DNA of 42,409 bases from Pelotomaculum terephthalicicum JT (lineage in GTDB: Bacteria; Bacillota; Desulfotomaculia; Desulfotomaculales; Pelotomaculaceae): positions 1 through 42,409 of the forward strand of contig NZ_JAKNBL010000025.1 of the NCBI RefSeq assembly GCF_022410535.1, given 5' to 3'. The position numbers and the translations under genes were made by a program. Positions 16,146 to 24,282 of the stretch are shown in pieces (within the stretch, counting starts at the first letter, position 1; every line of letters begins with the position of its first letter). Below the pieces are notes generated by a model. The model did no database searches. It was not told the origin of the DNA and saw only the letters and a list, made by a program, of their open reading frames with translations.

Positions 16146-16913
16146 TTGCATGCTTATATAAATATGAAAATAGATCCGTCTTCACCGGCCCTCCCTATCC
16201 AATATAATTATTTCGTTCAGTCGGCTATTTACGCGGCACTACCCAAAGATGTCGCCTCCCGTATTCATGACGAAGGTTACTCTGCGGGGAATAGGCGTTT
16301 TAAGATGTTTTCCTTCTCGCGAATTATGGGCAAGTTCTTCATTGACAGAACAGCAGGAACTATCAAATTTCCTGAAGGCGCCCGCCTGGTAATTTCTTCA
16401 CCGGACATGGAATTTTTCCTTTCCCTGGTCAATAATCTGCTTACCAAAAACCACGTCCGGATTGGAGACTCCATTTTAAATATCAATGAAGTTCGTTTTG
16501 ACGAGCAGAAAGTTGAGAGTGATGTTTTAATCGCACGGACTTTATCGCCAGTCGTAGCTTACAGTACTCTGCTAAAGCCGGAGGGAGGTAAATATACGTG
16601 TTACTACCAACCGGGTGAAGGTGATTTCAATAAACTTATTAACGCCAACCTGCGCAAGAAATATGAAGCCTTTTACGGAGAACAGCCCCCGGAAGGCGAA
16701 GTTCAGGCAAGACCGCTGGACAGGCCCCGCCTGCATGTGATGTCTTATAAGGGTACGGTTGTTAAAGGATACACCTGCCGGCTGAAGTTGACAGGTCCGC
16801 GCGAACTGCTGCAGATGGGACTTGATGCGGGGATTGGCGGGAAAGGGAGCCAGGGGTACGGGTGCGTGGAGATGGTGAAAGCAAGAAAAAAGGAAGAGAT
16901 AATGAAGGAATGA
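16146..16913 (+). CDS. cas6: CRISPR endoribonuclease Cas6
   Basis: Cas6 cleaves the long CRISPR transcript inside each repeat, leaving crRNAs with an 8-nt 5' handle (here ATTGAAAC). The 255-residue product has two RAMP/ferredoxin-like halves: an N-terminal strand and helix (MHAYINMKIDPSSPALPIQY), an early His in SRIHDEGYS (about residue 38) of the type used in catalysis, and the C-terminal glycine-rich loop GIGGKGSQGYGCVEM. TTG at 16146 is the start because AGGAGG lies eight bases upstream and no ATG fits. The gene is separated from the effector operon by about 830 bases with a minus-strand relic, so it is probably transcribed on its own. Confidence 0.93.
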   Translation: MHAYINMKIDPSSPALPIQYNYFVQSAIYAALPKDVASRIHDEGYSAGNRRFKMFSFSRIMGKFFIDRTAGTIKFPEGARLVISSPDMEFFLSLVNNLLTKNHVRIGDSILNINEVRFDEQKVESDVLIARTLSPVVAYSTLLKPEGGKYTCYYQPGEGDFNKLINANLRKKYEAFYGEQPPEGEVQARPLDRPRLHVMSYKGTVVKGYTCRLKLTGPRELLQMGLDAGIGGKGSQGYGCVEMVKARKKEEIMKE

Positions 16914-17191
16914 TTTCCAATATACCTCACTAACCCTCACTAATTTTTAGCTATTGCTTTTTGAAAAATTGCTTCAAAATAAGTCAAGTCAAAAGGCTTT
17001 GCACTTTTTTATCCGCCTCAAGCAAAGCTGCAGCAAGCCAATATAAATCAAATCCGGTATCCTTTTCTTGGCTGCAAAGGGCCAACATCTTATTGCGGTG
17101 ATTTCTGTTAAATTATTAGAAAGGAAAATTATTTCTTTAAGGTTTAACCACACCAACGGTTTAAGCCTGAAAGGTGTACCCAAGGCCAAAT

Positions 17192-17421
17192 CTACTTTTT
17201 GCTTTGTTTAACTGAAATCCTGGCAAAGGATAACTGACGCTTTTCAACCTGTACATCAATGCCTGCTCTTTTTAATGGTGTTAAAATTCTCGTGCAGTCA
17301 GCGCAACCGCAGCGGGATTGCCGGGTAAAAAAGACGATTTTGATACCCAGTAGGTAAAAGCCGGATCTTACTAAACATAGTCCGGCGAGCTCCAGACGAG
17401 GATTTTGCGAGTTGTTTTCAT
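17192..17421 (-). pseudogene. Frameshifted Cys-rich mini-gene between cas6 and cas8b
   Basis: On the minus strand a perfect AGGAGG (complement of 17428-17433) precedes an ATG (17421), but that frame stops after 16 codons. One frame over, a clean coding sequence runs from the same point to TAG at 17192-17194: NNSQNPRLELAGLCLVRSGF, then YLLGIKIVFFTRQSRCGCAD, CTRILTPLKRAGIDVQVEKR. A single base loss in the AAAA run after the ATG explains both. The KIVFFTR ... CGCADC ... LKRAGIDV layout faintly recalls a glutaredoxin-like fold, but I do not claim a family. The remaining 16914-17191 bases hold only a doubtful TTG-started minus frame. Confidence 0.5.
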
Positions 17422-17623
17422 ATGTAACCTCCTGGGGAGAACTAATAATTATTATGTAGATAGTTGAGCTATATTAATGAAAACAATTAATCCTTATAGG
17501 CAGGCTAAAAATTTTTTAATAATTGCAAAGCAAATATTTAAATTCCTTAAAGGTACAGCTATAATAATTATTCTCAACATCTCAAGAATATATAATATAG
17601 TTTTTTTTTGCAAGAAATTATTA
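17422..17623. other. AT-rich gap upstream of the cas operon promoter
   Basis: Nothing beyond the ribosome binding site of the minus-strand relic (17428-17433) and long A/T runs was found. Confidence 0.4.
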
Positions 17624-17652
17624 TTGACATAATTTAACTACAGTAATATTAT
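17624..17652 (+). promoter_or_regulatory. Sigma-A-type promoter of the type I-B effector operon
   Basis: TTGACA (17624-17629), a 17-base spacer and TATTAT (17647-17652), about 100 bases upstream of cas8b. A second SD-like AAAGGAGGTGAG at 17704-17715 precedes a three-codon frame (TTG GGC CGA TAG), a possible mini-leader. Confidence 0.7.
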
Positions 17653-17741
17653 ATTTTTAAACAATATATAATTGCAAATCAAATTAAATTGATATAAATA
17701 TGCCAAAGGAGGTGAGTTGGGCCGATAGAAGCCCTTAAACT

Positions 17742-19442
17742 ATGACTAAAGGTGAGAAAATGCATTTGCGTTTTTCGAGAGCAGGCCATTTCTGGCTTGA
17801 CTCAGGCCTTGTCGGGTTGAAAAAGATACTTGACGAGACAGAAAAGGATGTGATTATCCATGAAGACGCGGATGGATTTTTTCTGGAAGGGACTAAAGAC
17901 GCTGTCATAGCAGCCATTGAAAAAGCTTATGATATTTTAATCAAACAGTATTATAACATTTCAACTCAGAAACAAAAAGAAGATACAAAAGCATATAACT
18001 TTTACTATGACAGCAAAGAAGGTCGTTTTTATAGCTTCCCCAAGAAAAAATCCTGTGGTATAGCCGAAGTTATTTATAACAAAGCGCCCAGGCCAACCGG
18101 CCAAATGATTAAATGGGCACATAAGAGTGAAAAAAAAGTAGAAATTTACTATCAGGGCAAAAAATTTAAACGCACTATAGCCAGATTGCCTGATTCACAT
18201 GCTCATTTGCAGGACAGCATGGATGAATTTCTAAATCAGAATGAACTTGATATAACTACTGCCGGGCTCTTGTACGACGCTCCCTACGCAGTGAAACCCA
18301 AGATAAATATAAAAATTACGAACGACAACAAAAAAATTAAAGGCCACTGCTATTTCTGTGGACAGCCATCCGAAGTTCTGGAAGAAGCTACTCAAACAAC
18401 ATTTCCTCTTATAACTGGTACGTCAGGAGTTCTTTCATTTAACTCAATGGCCCAAAATCCTGAAAAAGTTTGCTGGAAATGTTCTCTTCTCGGTAAATTT
18501 GTTCCGGTGAATGGTTTTTACTATACCAGCGGGGACAATATCTTCATGTTTTTACCTTATTCATCTTCTTTCGAGAAAATGATAGATGTCTTTGATTCCT
18601 TACACGAGGCGGAATACAAGGACCCAAATTTTTATCGGAATTTTGACCATGGCCTTGATGGTTTTTTTTACCATGTGTTTGAAGTTGCTTTTGCCTTTCT
18701 CTTCACTTTATACAAAAAGGTACTCCTCCATCAAAAGGGGGGAGAAGAAGATTTTACCGTCCTAGACTGGGAAGAACTTCTTGATTTAACTTTGAATAAA
18801 GCCCCGATTGAATTTTACACAATGCACGCAAGAAAAGAAGGCAACACTTTTTCGATAAAAACTCTTTGGCCGTTCCGCGAATCGGTTTATTTTTACCTCT
18901 TATTGGATCATATAGAAAAAAATGGGGTTAAGATAAAGGAGGTAATGCGTCTTTTTTATGACCCCCAAGAAAAAAACGAAAATGCCACCCTTAAACGTAA
19001 CCGTATTTGTGAAAGGATCTTAAAAAAGAAATCAATCCTCGATCTTGTTGAAATCTTCGTTTATGGCTCAGAAAGAACTTATATCAAACCAATCGTCGAC
19101 TTTCTGTTAATCTATGAACCCGAAATAAGAAAGGATGATAGTGTTATGACCAGGGAAGAACAGGACACTGCCGTTACTCTCGGCAGGCGCATAGGCGCTG
19201 CGGTAGGAAAAAGTGAGGACGGGAAGAAAGGCGATCTATACGCCCTGCGTAAATCTAGAAAGAAAGTTGACTTTCTCGAACAGATTAACAGGTTGCAATT
19301 TAAATTGGGCAGTGCTTTCATTGTGCCTCCAGATATTTACGAAGGAAAACTAAATGATAATAATTTTCAGGAATTTAAGCAATTTTGCATGATCGCCGCC
19401 TTGAACAGCTTTAACGCCGCTACCAGTGAAACAAAAAAATAG
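17742..19442 (+). CDS. cas8b: Type I-B Cascade large subunit Cas8b (Cst1 family)
   Basis: Cas8b is the large subunit of the type I-B surveillance complex; it recognises the PAM and recruits Cas3. The 566-residue product begins with the Cst1-like MHLRFSRAGHFWLDSGLVGL and has a zinc-finger pair, CYFCG (about residue 203) and CWKC (about 244), characteristic of this family. A long alpha-helical C-terminal region follows (for example HARKEGNTFSIKTLWPFRES). ATG at 17742 is the first start. ATG at 17760 (giving MHLRFS) is probably the true one, since AAAGGTGA lies just upstream of it and family members begin at this point. First gene of the operon cas8b-cas7-cas5-cas3. Confidence 0.85.
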   Translation: MTKGEKMHLRFSRAGHFWLDSGLVGLKKILDETEKDVIIHEDADGFFLEGTKDAVIAAIEKAYDILIKQYYNISTQKQKEDTKAYNFYYDSKEGRFYSFPKKKSCGIAEVIYNKAPRPTGQMIKWAHKSEKKVEIYYQGKKFKRTIARLPDSHAHLQDSMDEFLNQNELDITTAGLLYDAPYAVKPKINIKITNDNKKIKGHCYFCGQPSEVLEEATQTTFPLITGTSGVLSFNSMAQNPEKVCWKCSLLGKFVPVNGFYYTSGDNIFMFLPYSSSFEKMIDVFDSLHEAEYKDPNFYRNFDHGLDGFFYHVFEVAFAFLFTLYKKVLLHQKGGEEDFTVLDWEELLDLTLNKAPIEFYTMHARKEGNTFSIKTLWPFRESVYFYLLLDHIEKNGVKIKEVMRLFYDPQEKNENATLKRNRICERILKKKSILDLVEIFVYGSERTYIKPIVDFLLIYEPEIRKDDSVMTREEQDTAVTLGRRIGAAVGKSEDGKKGDLYALRKSRKKVDFLEQINRLQFKLGSAFIVPPDIYEGKLNDNNFQEFKQFCMIAALNSFNAATSETKK

Positions 19443-19456
19443 GGAGGTTTCTAATA

Positions 19457-20341
19457 ATGAAAAATGCTAAAGCGCTTACCATCACTTATCTCGTCCAAAC
19501 ATCACTCGGGAGCCTAAACGGCTCAGATAAAGAGGCAGACAATATTTCCAGCATAAAGAAGTTCACCCGTGGTACAGAACAATATCCTTATGGTTCAGCC
19601 CAGTGGGTAAGGCGTGCTTTACGTGATCAACTAGCCAATCTGGGATGGGAACTCTCTGAAGGGGTTGCGGCGACAATTAAAAAAGGCGCTGCCACTACAC
19701 AACAGATGCCTGAAAAATATATTGACGATGATCTCTTTGGTTTCATGGGCACCGAAAAGGGAGACGAAGGCAAAAAAGGATCTGCTGTTAAGCGCACCTC
19801 CCCTGTACGGGTCTCGCCGCTCGTATCAATGGAAAGGTACAAGGGAGACCTTGACTTCGGCACCAACTACATGAGTGTATCTGCCGGAGGCACGCCAAAT
19901 ATTTTTGAAACAGAAATCCACTCTGGTTTCTACAGAGGAACTGTTTTAATAGAAATAGATCGTGTCGGTTGTGGAGAGGGCTTTAATAAGGCTCTCCCGG
20001 CAGATGAAAAAGCTAAAAGGGTAAAAGCTCTGATTTCCGCATTGAAAAACCTCTGGTCCTCAGGACGCCAGACCAGGTTCCTGGCTGATATTTCGCCCAA
20101 GTTCATAGCTTCCGCCCTTTTGAAGGTAAAAAATCCTGTTTTTTTGGAATCTTTAGTGCCAATAAACGAAGGCATAAACATTGATTTGCTTACAGAAGTG
20201 ATTAAAGACTACAAAGAAGAGATTTTAGCAGTTACTTTCGGCGGCAGGAAAGAACTTTTCAAATACCTTCCCGAAAACACCGTCTCAATAGGAGAAGCGT
20301 TTGCAGCGATGGATAACTGGGTAAGTAGTTGTTATCTTTAA
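19457..20341 (+). CDS. cas7: Type I-B Cascade backbone Cas7 (Cst2/DevR family)
   Basis: Cas7 forms the filament that holds the crRNA spacer. The 294-residue protein starts with the DevR/Cst2-like ALTITYLVQTSLGSLNGSDK and continues with KKFTRGTEQYPYGSAQWVRR (RNA-contact loop region). A central variable insert (DDDLFGFMGTEKGDEGKKGS) leads to TSPVRVSPLVSMERYKGDLD, and the C-terminal half ends AFAAMDNWV. GGGAGG lies upstream of the ATG, 14 bases after the cas8b stop codon. The length is normal and no damage is seen. Confidence 0.92.
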   Translation: MKNAKALTITYLVQTSLGSLNGSDKEADNISSIKKFTRGTEQYPYGSAQWVRRALRDQLANLGWELSEGVAATIKKGAATTQQMPEKYIDDDLFGFMGTEKGDEGKKGSAVKRTSPVRVSPLVSMERYKGDLDFGTNYMSVSAGGTPNIFETEIHSGFYRGTVLIEIDRVGCGEGFNKALPADEKAKRVKALISALKNLWSSGRQTRFLADISPKFIASALLKVKNPVFLESLVPINEGINIDLLTEVIKDYKEEILAVTFGGRKELFKYLPENTVSIGEAFAAMDNWVSSCYL

Positions 20342-20359
20342 TGAATTCAGGTGAAAGAT

Positions 20360-21064
20360 ATGTATTACTTTATTTTGGAAGCATATGCTCCAACAGCTTC
20401 ATTCCGCTTGCCGGAGACACATACATTTCAGCAAACCCTGCCTTTACCACCGCTAACAGCTTTGCTGGGGTTAGCCGGAGCGGCAATGGGATTATCTTTT
20501 GATGCAGCGATGACACTAAGAGAAGAAGGTCTTGCCTGCGGGGTTTGGGGTAAACATAGCGGTGAAACAAACGACCTCTGGAAATTTCAAAAAATTAAAT
20601 CGGGTGAAGTAATATCCGCAGTTCTTACGCGAGAAATCCTTTACGACTTAAAGCTATTCATTATTTATGCCTCAAAAAATGAAAGGAAAATAAATGAATT
20701 AAGACAGGCTTTTCTATCCCCTGTTTATGCTTTAACTGCCGGAACTAGCGACGACTTGCTTAAATTAAGGCTTGTTGGAAGTATTAAAAAAGCTGAACCA
20801 GTACCTCAAAGAAACTATGAATATACTATTTTACCCGGTGACCACAGTGAAAACTTCGAGTCATCTATTAAACTAGACGACTTGCCGTTGAACAGACCAG
20901 CTCGAGCACCGCGTGTTTTCTTGTTACCCGTGTCCTTTACGTTTAATGGTGATGAGCGCAGAGTGAAAAGTAGAGGACATTTCACGTTTATCGACACTCC
21001 GGTGACCCTGAAAAAACCGGTACCGGGTATTGCCTCGGAAGAAAGGATTCTGCCAATACTATGA
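20360..21064 (+). CDS. cas5: Type I-B Cascade subunit Cas5
   Basis: Cas5 caps the 5' handle of the crRNA in Cascade. The 234-residue RAMP protein begins MYYFILEAYAPTASFRLPET and shows the family motif LPLPPLTALLGLAGAAMGL near residue 30. The C-terminal part contains FTFNGDERRVKSRGHFTFID. ATG at 20360 is preferred to the GTG at 20351 because AGGTGA (20349-20354) then serves as the ribosome binding site. The stop codon overlaps the start of cas3 (ATGA), so they are translationally coupled. Confidence 0.9.
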   Translation: MYYFILEAYAPTASFRLPETHTFQQTLPLPPLTALLGLAGAAMGLSFDAAMTLREEGLACGVWGKHSGETNDLWKFQKIKSGEVISAVLTREILYDLKLFIIYASKNERKINELRQAFLSPVYALTAGTSDDLLKLRLVGSIKKAEPVPQRNYEYTILPGDHSENFESSIKLDDLPLNRPARAPRVFLLPVSFTFNGDERRVKSRGHFTFIDTPVTLKKPVPGIASEERILPIL

Positions 21065-23313
21065 CCATTTTTTATGCCAAGGCAAAGCCAGATCAAACTT
21101 ATCGGGAGCATATTGAAGAAGCTTATCGAGCATGGCGGGTAACTGTTGATGCCAAAAGGCGCTTAATTGAAAGGTTTTCTGAACAGCACGGCTTTCCCGT
21201 TGAAAGATTTTTAAAGGGATCGCTTCTTACGGTTGTTCTGCATGATCTGGGTAAAATGATTATCCCTTTCCAAGAGATGATGGAAGCCAAACGAACAGGC
21301 AAGAAATTCAACTTTAAGAATAATTACAGACATGAATTGGTCTCCTTTGTTTTTGCAGCCTATGCAGCTTCTCTTTTGAATAAAGAAACGCCTTTTACTA
21401 AACTTCCGGTCGAAGCTCTAGCCGTAGCCGGACACCACCGGCCTTTAAACACTGACCTGACATTTTTTGAAAGGGAAAGAACTTCACTTAATCCTCAAAT
21501 TTCCCACGAGGGATTAAAGGAAGCACTGGAACTGGCTGAAGAAATATTTCTTCGCCATGGCTGGCAACTCCCGGCAATAAGTGACCGATTGGAGCAGGAA
21601 AAACCTTATAACCGACTGGCTGCCTTGGTTGATCCTTGTAACAACATTATTGGAAAATTACTGAATATTGACGGTCATGACAAAGCAAGAGATCTATATA
21701 TACTCACCAAAGGACTTTTACATTATGCGGACTGGTATTCATCAGGAAAAACAGAAGTAAATTATTCGGTTGAAAAATCACCTGAACAGCTTATAGGTAT
21801 TCTCGCTAAAAGGTGTCAAGAGAAAAAGATCCCCTTTTCTGGGCTTCGCCCCTTCCAGAGGGAAATGGGGGATTGCTCGGGACATCTGTTAGCCGTAGCC
21901 CCTACCGGTAGTGGAAAGACAGAGGGATCTCTCTTATGGGCCCTTAAAAACGCTACTGAGATGGGGAGGGCTAAGATCATATATCTCTTACCAACTATGA
22001 ATACGGCTAACCAAATATGGCAGCGATTGTCCGATATATTCGGAAAGGAAAATGTTGGCCTTACTCATTCCACCGCCAATTTATTTTTATTAAATGAAAG
22101 CGAAGAAGGTGAAGGAGACTCCTGGGAAGACAGGCGCAACTTGCTTTTCGACCAATCTTTCATGCGACCTGTCACCGTAGGTACTGTCGACCAGTTGCTT
22201 ACCAGCGGCTTTAACGCCGGACGTTGGGTTTTAAAAGAAATAAACGCGGCTAATGCGGTTATTGTTCTGGATGAAATACACTCCTATGATGGATGGACCC
22301 TCGGTTTATTGACTTCTTGCATCCGCCATTTAGCCGCCAGAGGAAGCAGATTTTTAATGATGAGCGCCACGGTGCCGCAGATGCTTATTGATATTTTAAA
22401 AAATGTATTAAACGATTTTACTCTAGTAAAAGAAGAGAGTCTGTTAAATGCCAGCCGCAGCTATTATCATGTTAAAGACTGCTATATTGAAGAGGCTGAG
22501 AGTGACATAATTAAAGCTGTCTCAGCAGGATATAAAGTTCTGGTAGTAGTTAATACGGTAGAAAAGTGCCAGCAATTGGCGCGGCATTTTTCTAAATTGA
22601 AACCGGTTTGTTATCACTCCCGCTTTATCTTGAAGGACCGCAAAAATATTGAAAAAGAATTAGAAAAAAAACAGTTTGTTATTGCAACCCAAGTAGTTGA
22701 GGTCTCCTTGGACATTGATTACGATTGGCTTTTCACTGAATGTGCCCCGCCTGACGCTGTCGCCCAGCGGGCAGGACGGATCAACCGCTACCGCGACCAA
22801 AAACGTGACAGTAGAATCTATATTTATAAAGCCTCTCCCCAAGCTGAAAAGATTTATAATCCATTGGAAGACCCTGATCTTTTGGAACGATCTTACAATG
22901 CTTTTCAATGTCATCGGGGAAAGCTTCGTGAAAAAGATTTAATAGATATCATTGAAGAAGTCTACAAGAACTACCGGATTGATGAAACAAAACCTTTTCA
23001 GGACGCATTGAAAGTATATAAACAAACTCAGCAAAAGAGGATGGCCATTTTTGACGGCAGGTTTGATGAAGATGAACAAGAAGTAACACGCCAGTCTAAA
23101 TATGATACTATTTCAACCATACCTACCTGTTTTTTCGAAAATACTATCATTTTGCCACCCCAAGATAGAAAATGGTTTGAAGTTAAAGTACCGTTATGGT
23201 ATTTTATGAAAAATAAAAAAGTTTATAGTGGTTTATCTTTTTGTAACCTTAAATATGACAATGAAATTGGCGCTTTACTGGAGCCAGATGAATCAAAGCC
23301 AAATATAATATAA
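21061..23313 (+). CDS. cas3: Cas3 nuclease-helicase (HD + DEAH-like SF2)
   Basis: Cas3 is recruited by target-bound Cascade and degrades DNA in a processive, ATP-driven way. The 750-residue protein has the HD nuclease domain first (HD at residues 61-62 in VVLHDLGKMIIPF; GHHRPLN near 130), then the helicase: Walker A APTGSGKTEG (about 280), Walker B/motif II VLDEIHSYDG (about 402), motif III MMSATVPQ (about 436) and motif VI AQRAGRINRY (about 566). All key residues are present. The ATG overlaps the cas5 stop codon. The gene ends four bases before the 3' end of a convergent toxin gene. Confidence 0.95.
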   Translation: MTIFYAKAKPDQTYREHIEEAYRAWRVTVDAKRRLIERFSEQHGFPVERFLKGSLLTVVLHDLGKMIIPFQEMMEAKRTGKKFNFKNNYRHELVSFVFAAYAASLLNKETPFTKLPVEALAVAGHHRPLNTDLTFFERERTSLNPQISHEGLKEALELAEEIFLRHGWQLPAISDRLEQEKPYNRLAALVDPCNNIIGKLLNIDGHDKARDLYILTKGLLHYADWYSSGKTEVNYSVEKSPEQLIGILAKRCQEKKIPFSGLRPFQREMGDCSGHLLAVAPTGSGKTEGSLLWALKNATEMGRAKIIYLLPTMNTANQIWQRLSDIFGKENVGLTHSTANLFLLNESEEGEGDSWEDRRNLLFDQSFMRPVTVGTVDQLLTSGFNAGRWVLKEINAANAVIVLDEIHSYDGWTLGLLTSCIRHLAARGSRFLMMSATVPQMLIDILKNVLNDFTLVKEESLLNASRSYYHVKDCYIEEAESDIIKAVSAGYKVLVVVNTVEKCQQLARHFSKLKPVCYHSRFILKDRKNIEKELEKKQFVIATQVVEVSLDIDYDWLFTECAPPDAVAQRAGRINRYRDQKRDSRIYIYKASPQAEKIYNPLEDPDLLERSYNAFQCHRGKLREKDLIDIIEEVYKNYRIDETKPFQDALKVYKQTQQKRMAIFDGRFDEDEQEVTRQSKYDTISTIPTCFFENTIILPPQDRKWFEVKVPLWYFMKNKKVYSGLSFCNLKYDNEIGALLEPDESKPNII

Positions 23314-23317
23314 TTCG

Positions 23318-23542
23318 CTATAACATCTTCCAAAACTCTTCTTCCGATATTCTAAGCTGCTGTTTCAATATCTTTCGCCACAAGTTGGCGGGAATTTCCT
23401 TGCTTACAGAATGACTAACTCTTGTTCGTAAGATATCGCCATTGGCCAACACTTTTTCATAATACCAATGGTCTGTGTCCCTAATCATGACCCAGCCATT
23501 CTTTTTACAGTATCTTTTTAGGTCGCCGAATTTCGGGGGCAT
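23318..23542 (-). CDS. HicA-like mRNA interferase toxin
   Basis: The 74-residue basic protein resembles HicA-family toxins, which fold as a double-stranded-RNA-binding domain and cut mRNA. The pattern GDLKRYCKKNGWVMIRDTDH, then WYYEKVLANGD and SHSVSKEIPANLWRKILKQQ, follows the family layout, with the catalytic-type His in TDHWYYEK. It follows its antitoxin by three bases on the minus strand and converges on the end of cas3 with four bases between the stop codons. HicA usually precedes HicB; here the order is reversed. Confidence 0.7.
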   Translation of the reverse strand: MPPKFGDLKRYCKKNGWVMIRDTDHWYYEKVLANGDILRTRVSHSVSKEIPANLWRKILKQQLRISEEEFWKML

Positions 23543-23545
23543 ATT

Positions 23546-23965
23546 TTAAAACTCCAGGAGGGATTTAATTTCCCGTTCACTGTCGCAAAGCAAAATCCGC
23601 ATAATATAAGGAAAATGTGTCTTGCGGTTTGGGGCGTTCAAAAATAGTTGGAGCCGGTCAAGATAATCTTGAGCGTAGATCATCATCTCTTTAACAAGCT
23701 CGTCAACAGCTTCGCCCAGGTTTGTCGCATTGACGGCTATGTCGATTTCATTTAAAGCAACTGTTAAAGAACCATCTTCTTCCGGTAAAATCTCCGGTTT
23801 TAGAAGGTAAGCCTTTAGTATATCCTGTTGCAATTCTCGCCGGAGCAATAAGACTTCTTCGTTTTGGCGGCGGTTAATGATAACCGGTAGATAACGGTGC
23901 CATACGTTATCATAAATTTCGGTCAAGGTTTTACGCGCATTAGTAAATTTTATCTCTGTAAGCAT
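23546..23965 (-). CDS. Antitoxin partner (Phd/YefM-like N-terminus, HicB-like body)
   Basis: The 139-residue protein has an N-terminal part, KFTNARKTLTEIYDNVWHRY with PVIINRRQNEEVLLLRRE, that resembles Phd/YefM-type antitoxins. Next comes an acidic HicB-like section (PEEDGSLTVALNEIDIAVNA then NLGEAVDELVKEMM). The start at 23965 is chosen because GGGAGG (complement of 23973-23978) is then seven bases away; the ATG at 23971 is too close. As the first gene of the pair it would be made before the toxin and would neutralise it, and such antitoxins usually autorepress the operon. Confidence 0.65.
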   Translation of the reverse strand: MLTEIKFTNARKTLTEIYDNVWHRYLPVIINRRQNEEVLLLRRELQQDILKAYLLKPEILPEEDGSLTVALNEIDIAVNATNLGEAVDELVKEMMIYAQDYLDRLQLFLNAPNRKTHFPYIMRILLCDSEREIKSLLEF

Positions 23966-24086
23966 GGTCATACCTCCCAACCTCACTTTATCACAAGATG
24001 TACATTCTGTACAGATAAGATATGTTGAAAAAGAAAAATAATACCTTATTTAATATAACTAATGAAAATAATTTAATAACGGCTAA

Positions 24087-24276
24087 ATAGTAGTCAACAT
24101 CACTGGCGGCACCACAACTATGCAGCCGTCGTGCAACAAATTGCCTCGCGCGCAAGGGAAATGGGTTTGCTTGTGTAGCTTGCGGCCCTGGTGGACAGGC
24201 GGCCGCCGCAGAATCAGAGGGACAATCCCTATGGGCGGGGGAACTGATCTGGTTGGACCGGAATAAGGAGGGGTGA
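24087..24276 (+). pseudogene. C-terminal remnant of a CARF-like CRISPR ancillary protein
   Basis: Three frames must be joined to read one protein. IVVNITGGTTTMQ is at 24087-24125. AAVVQQIASRAREMGLLV is in the next frame at about 24125-24178, then an in-frame TAG, then LAALVDRRPPQNQRDNPY. GELIWLDRNKEG in a third frame ends at TGA 24274-24276. The NxTGGTxxM motif and the following helix are typical of CARF domains, which sense cyclic oligoadenylates made by Cas10. The VDRRP...QRDNPY...GEL tail suits the C-terminus of such a protein. At least two frameshifts and a nonsense codon show decay. It lies directly upstream of cmr1, where type III ancillary genes are often found. Motif-based call; the exact family was not determined. 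Confidence 0.5.
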
Positions 24277-24282
24277 TTAACT

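Noticed and set aside
16989-17189. A TTG-started minus-strand frame of 66 residues after the Cys-rich relic
   Set aside because: It could be coupled to the relic but has no ribosome binding site or recognisable protein features; not listed as a gene.
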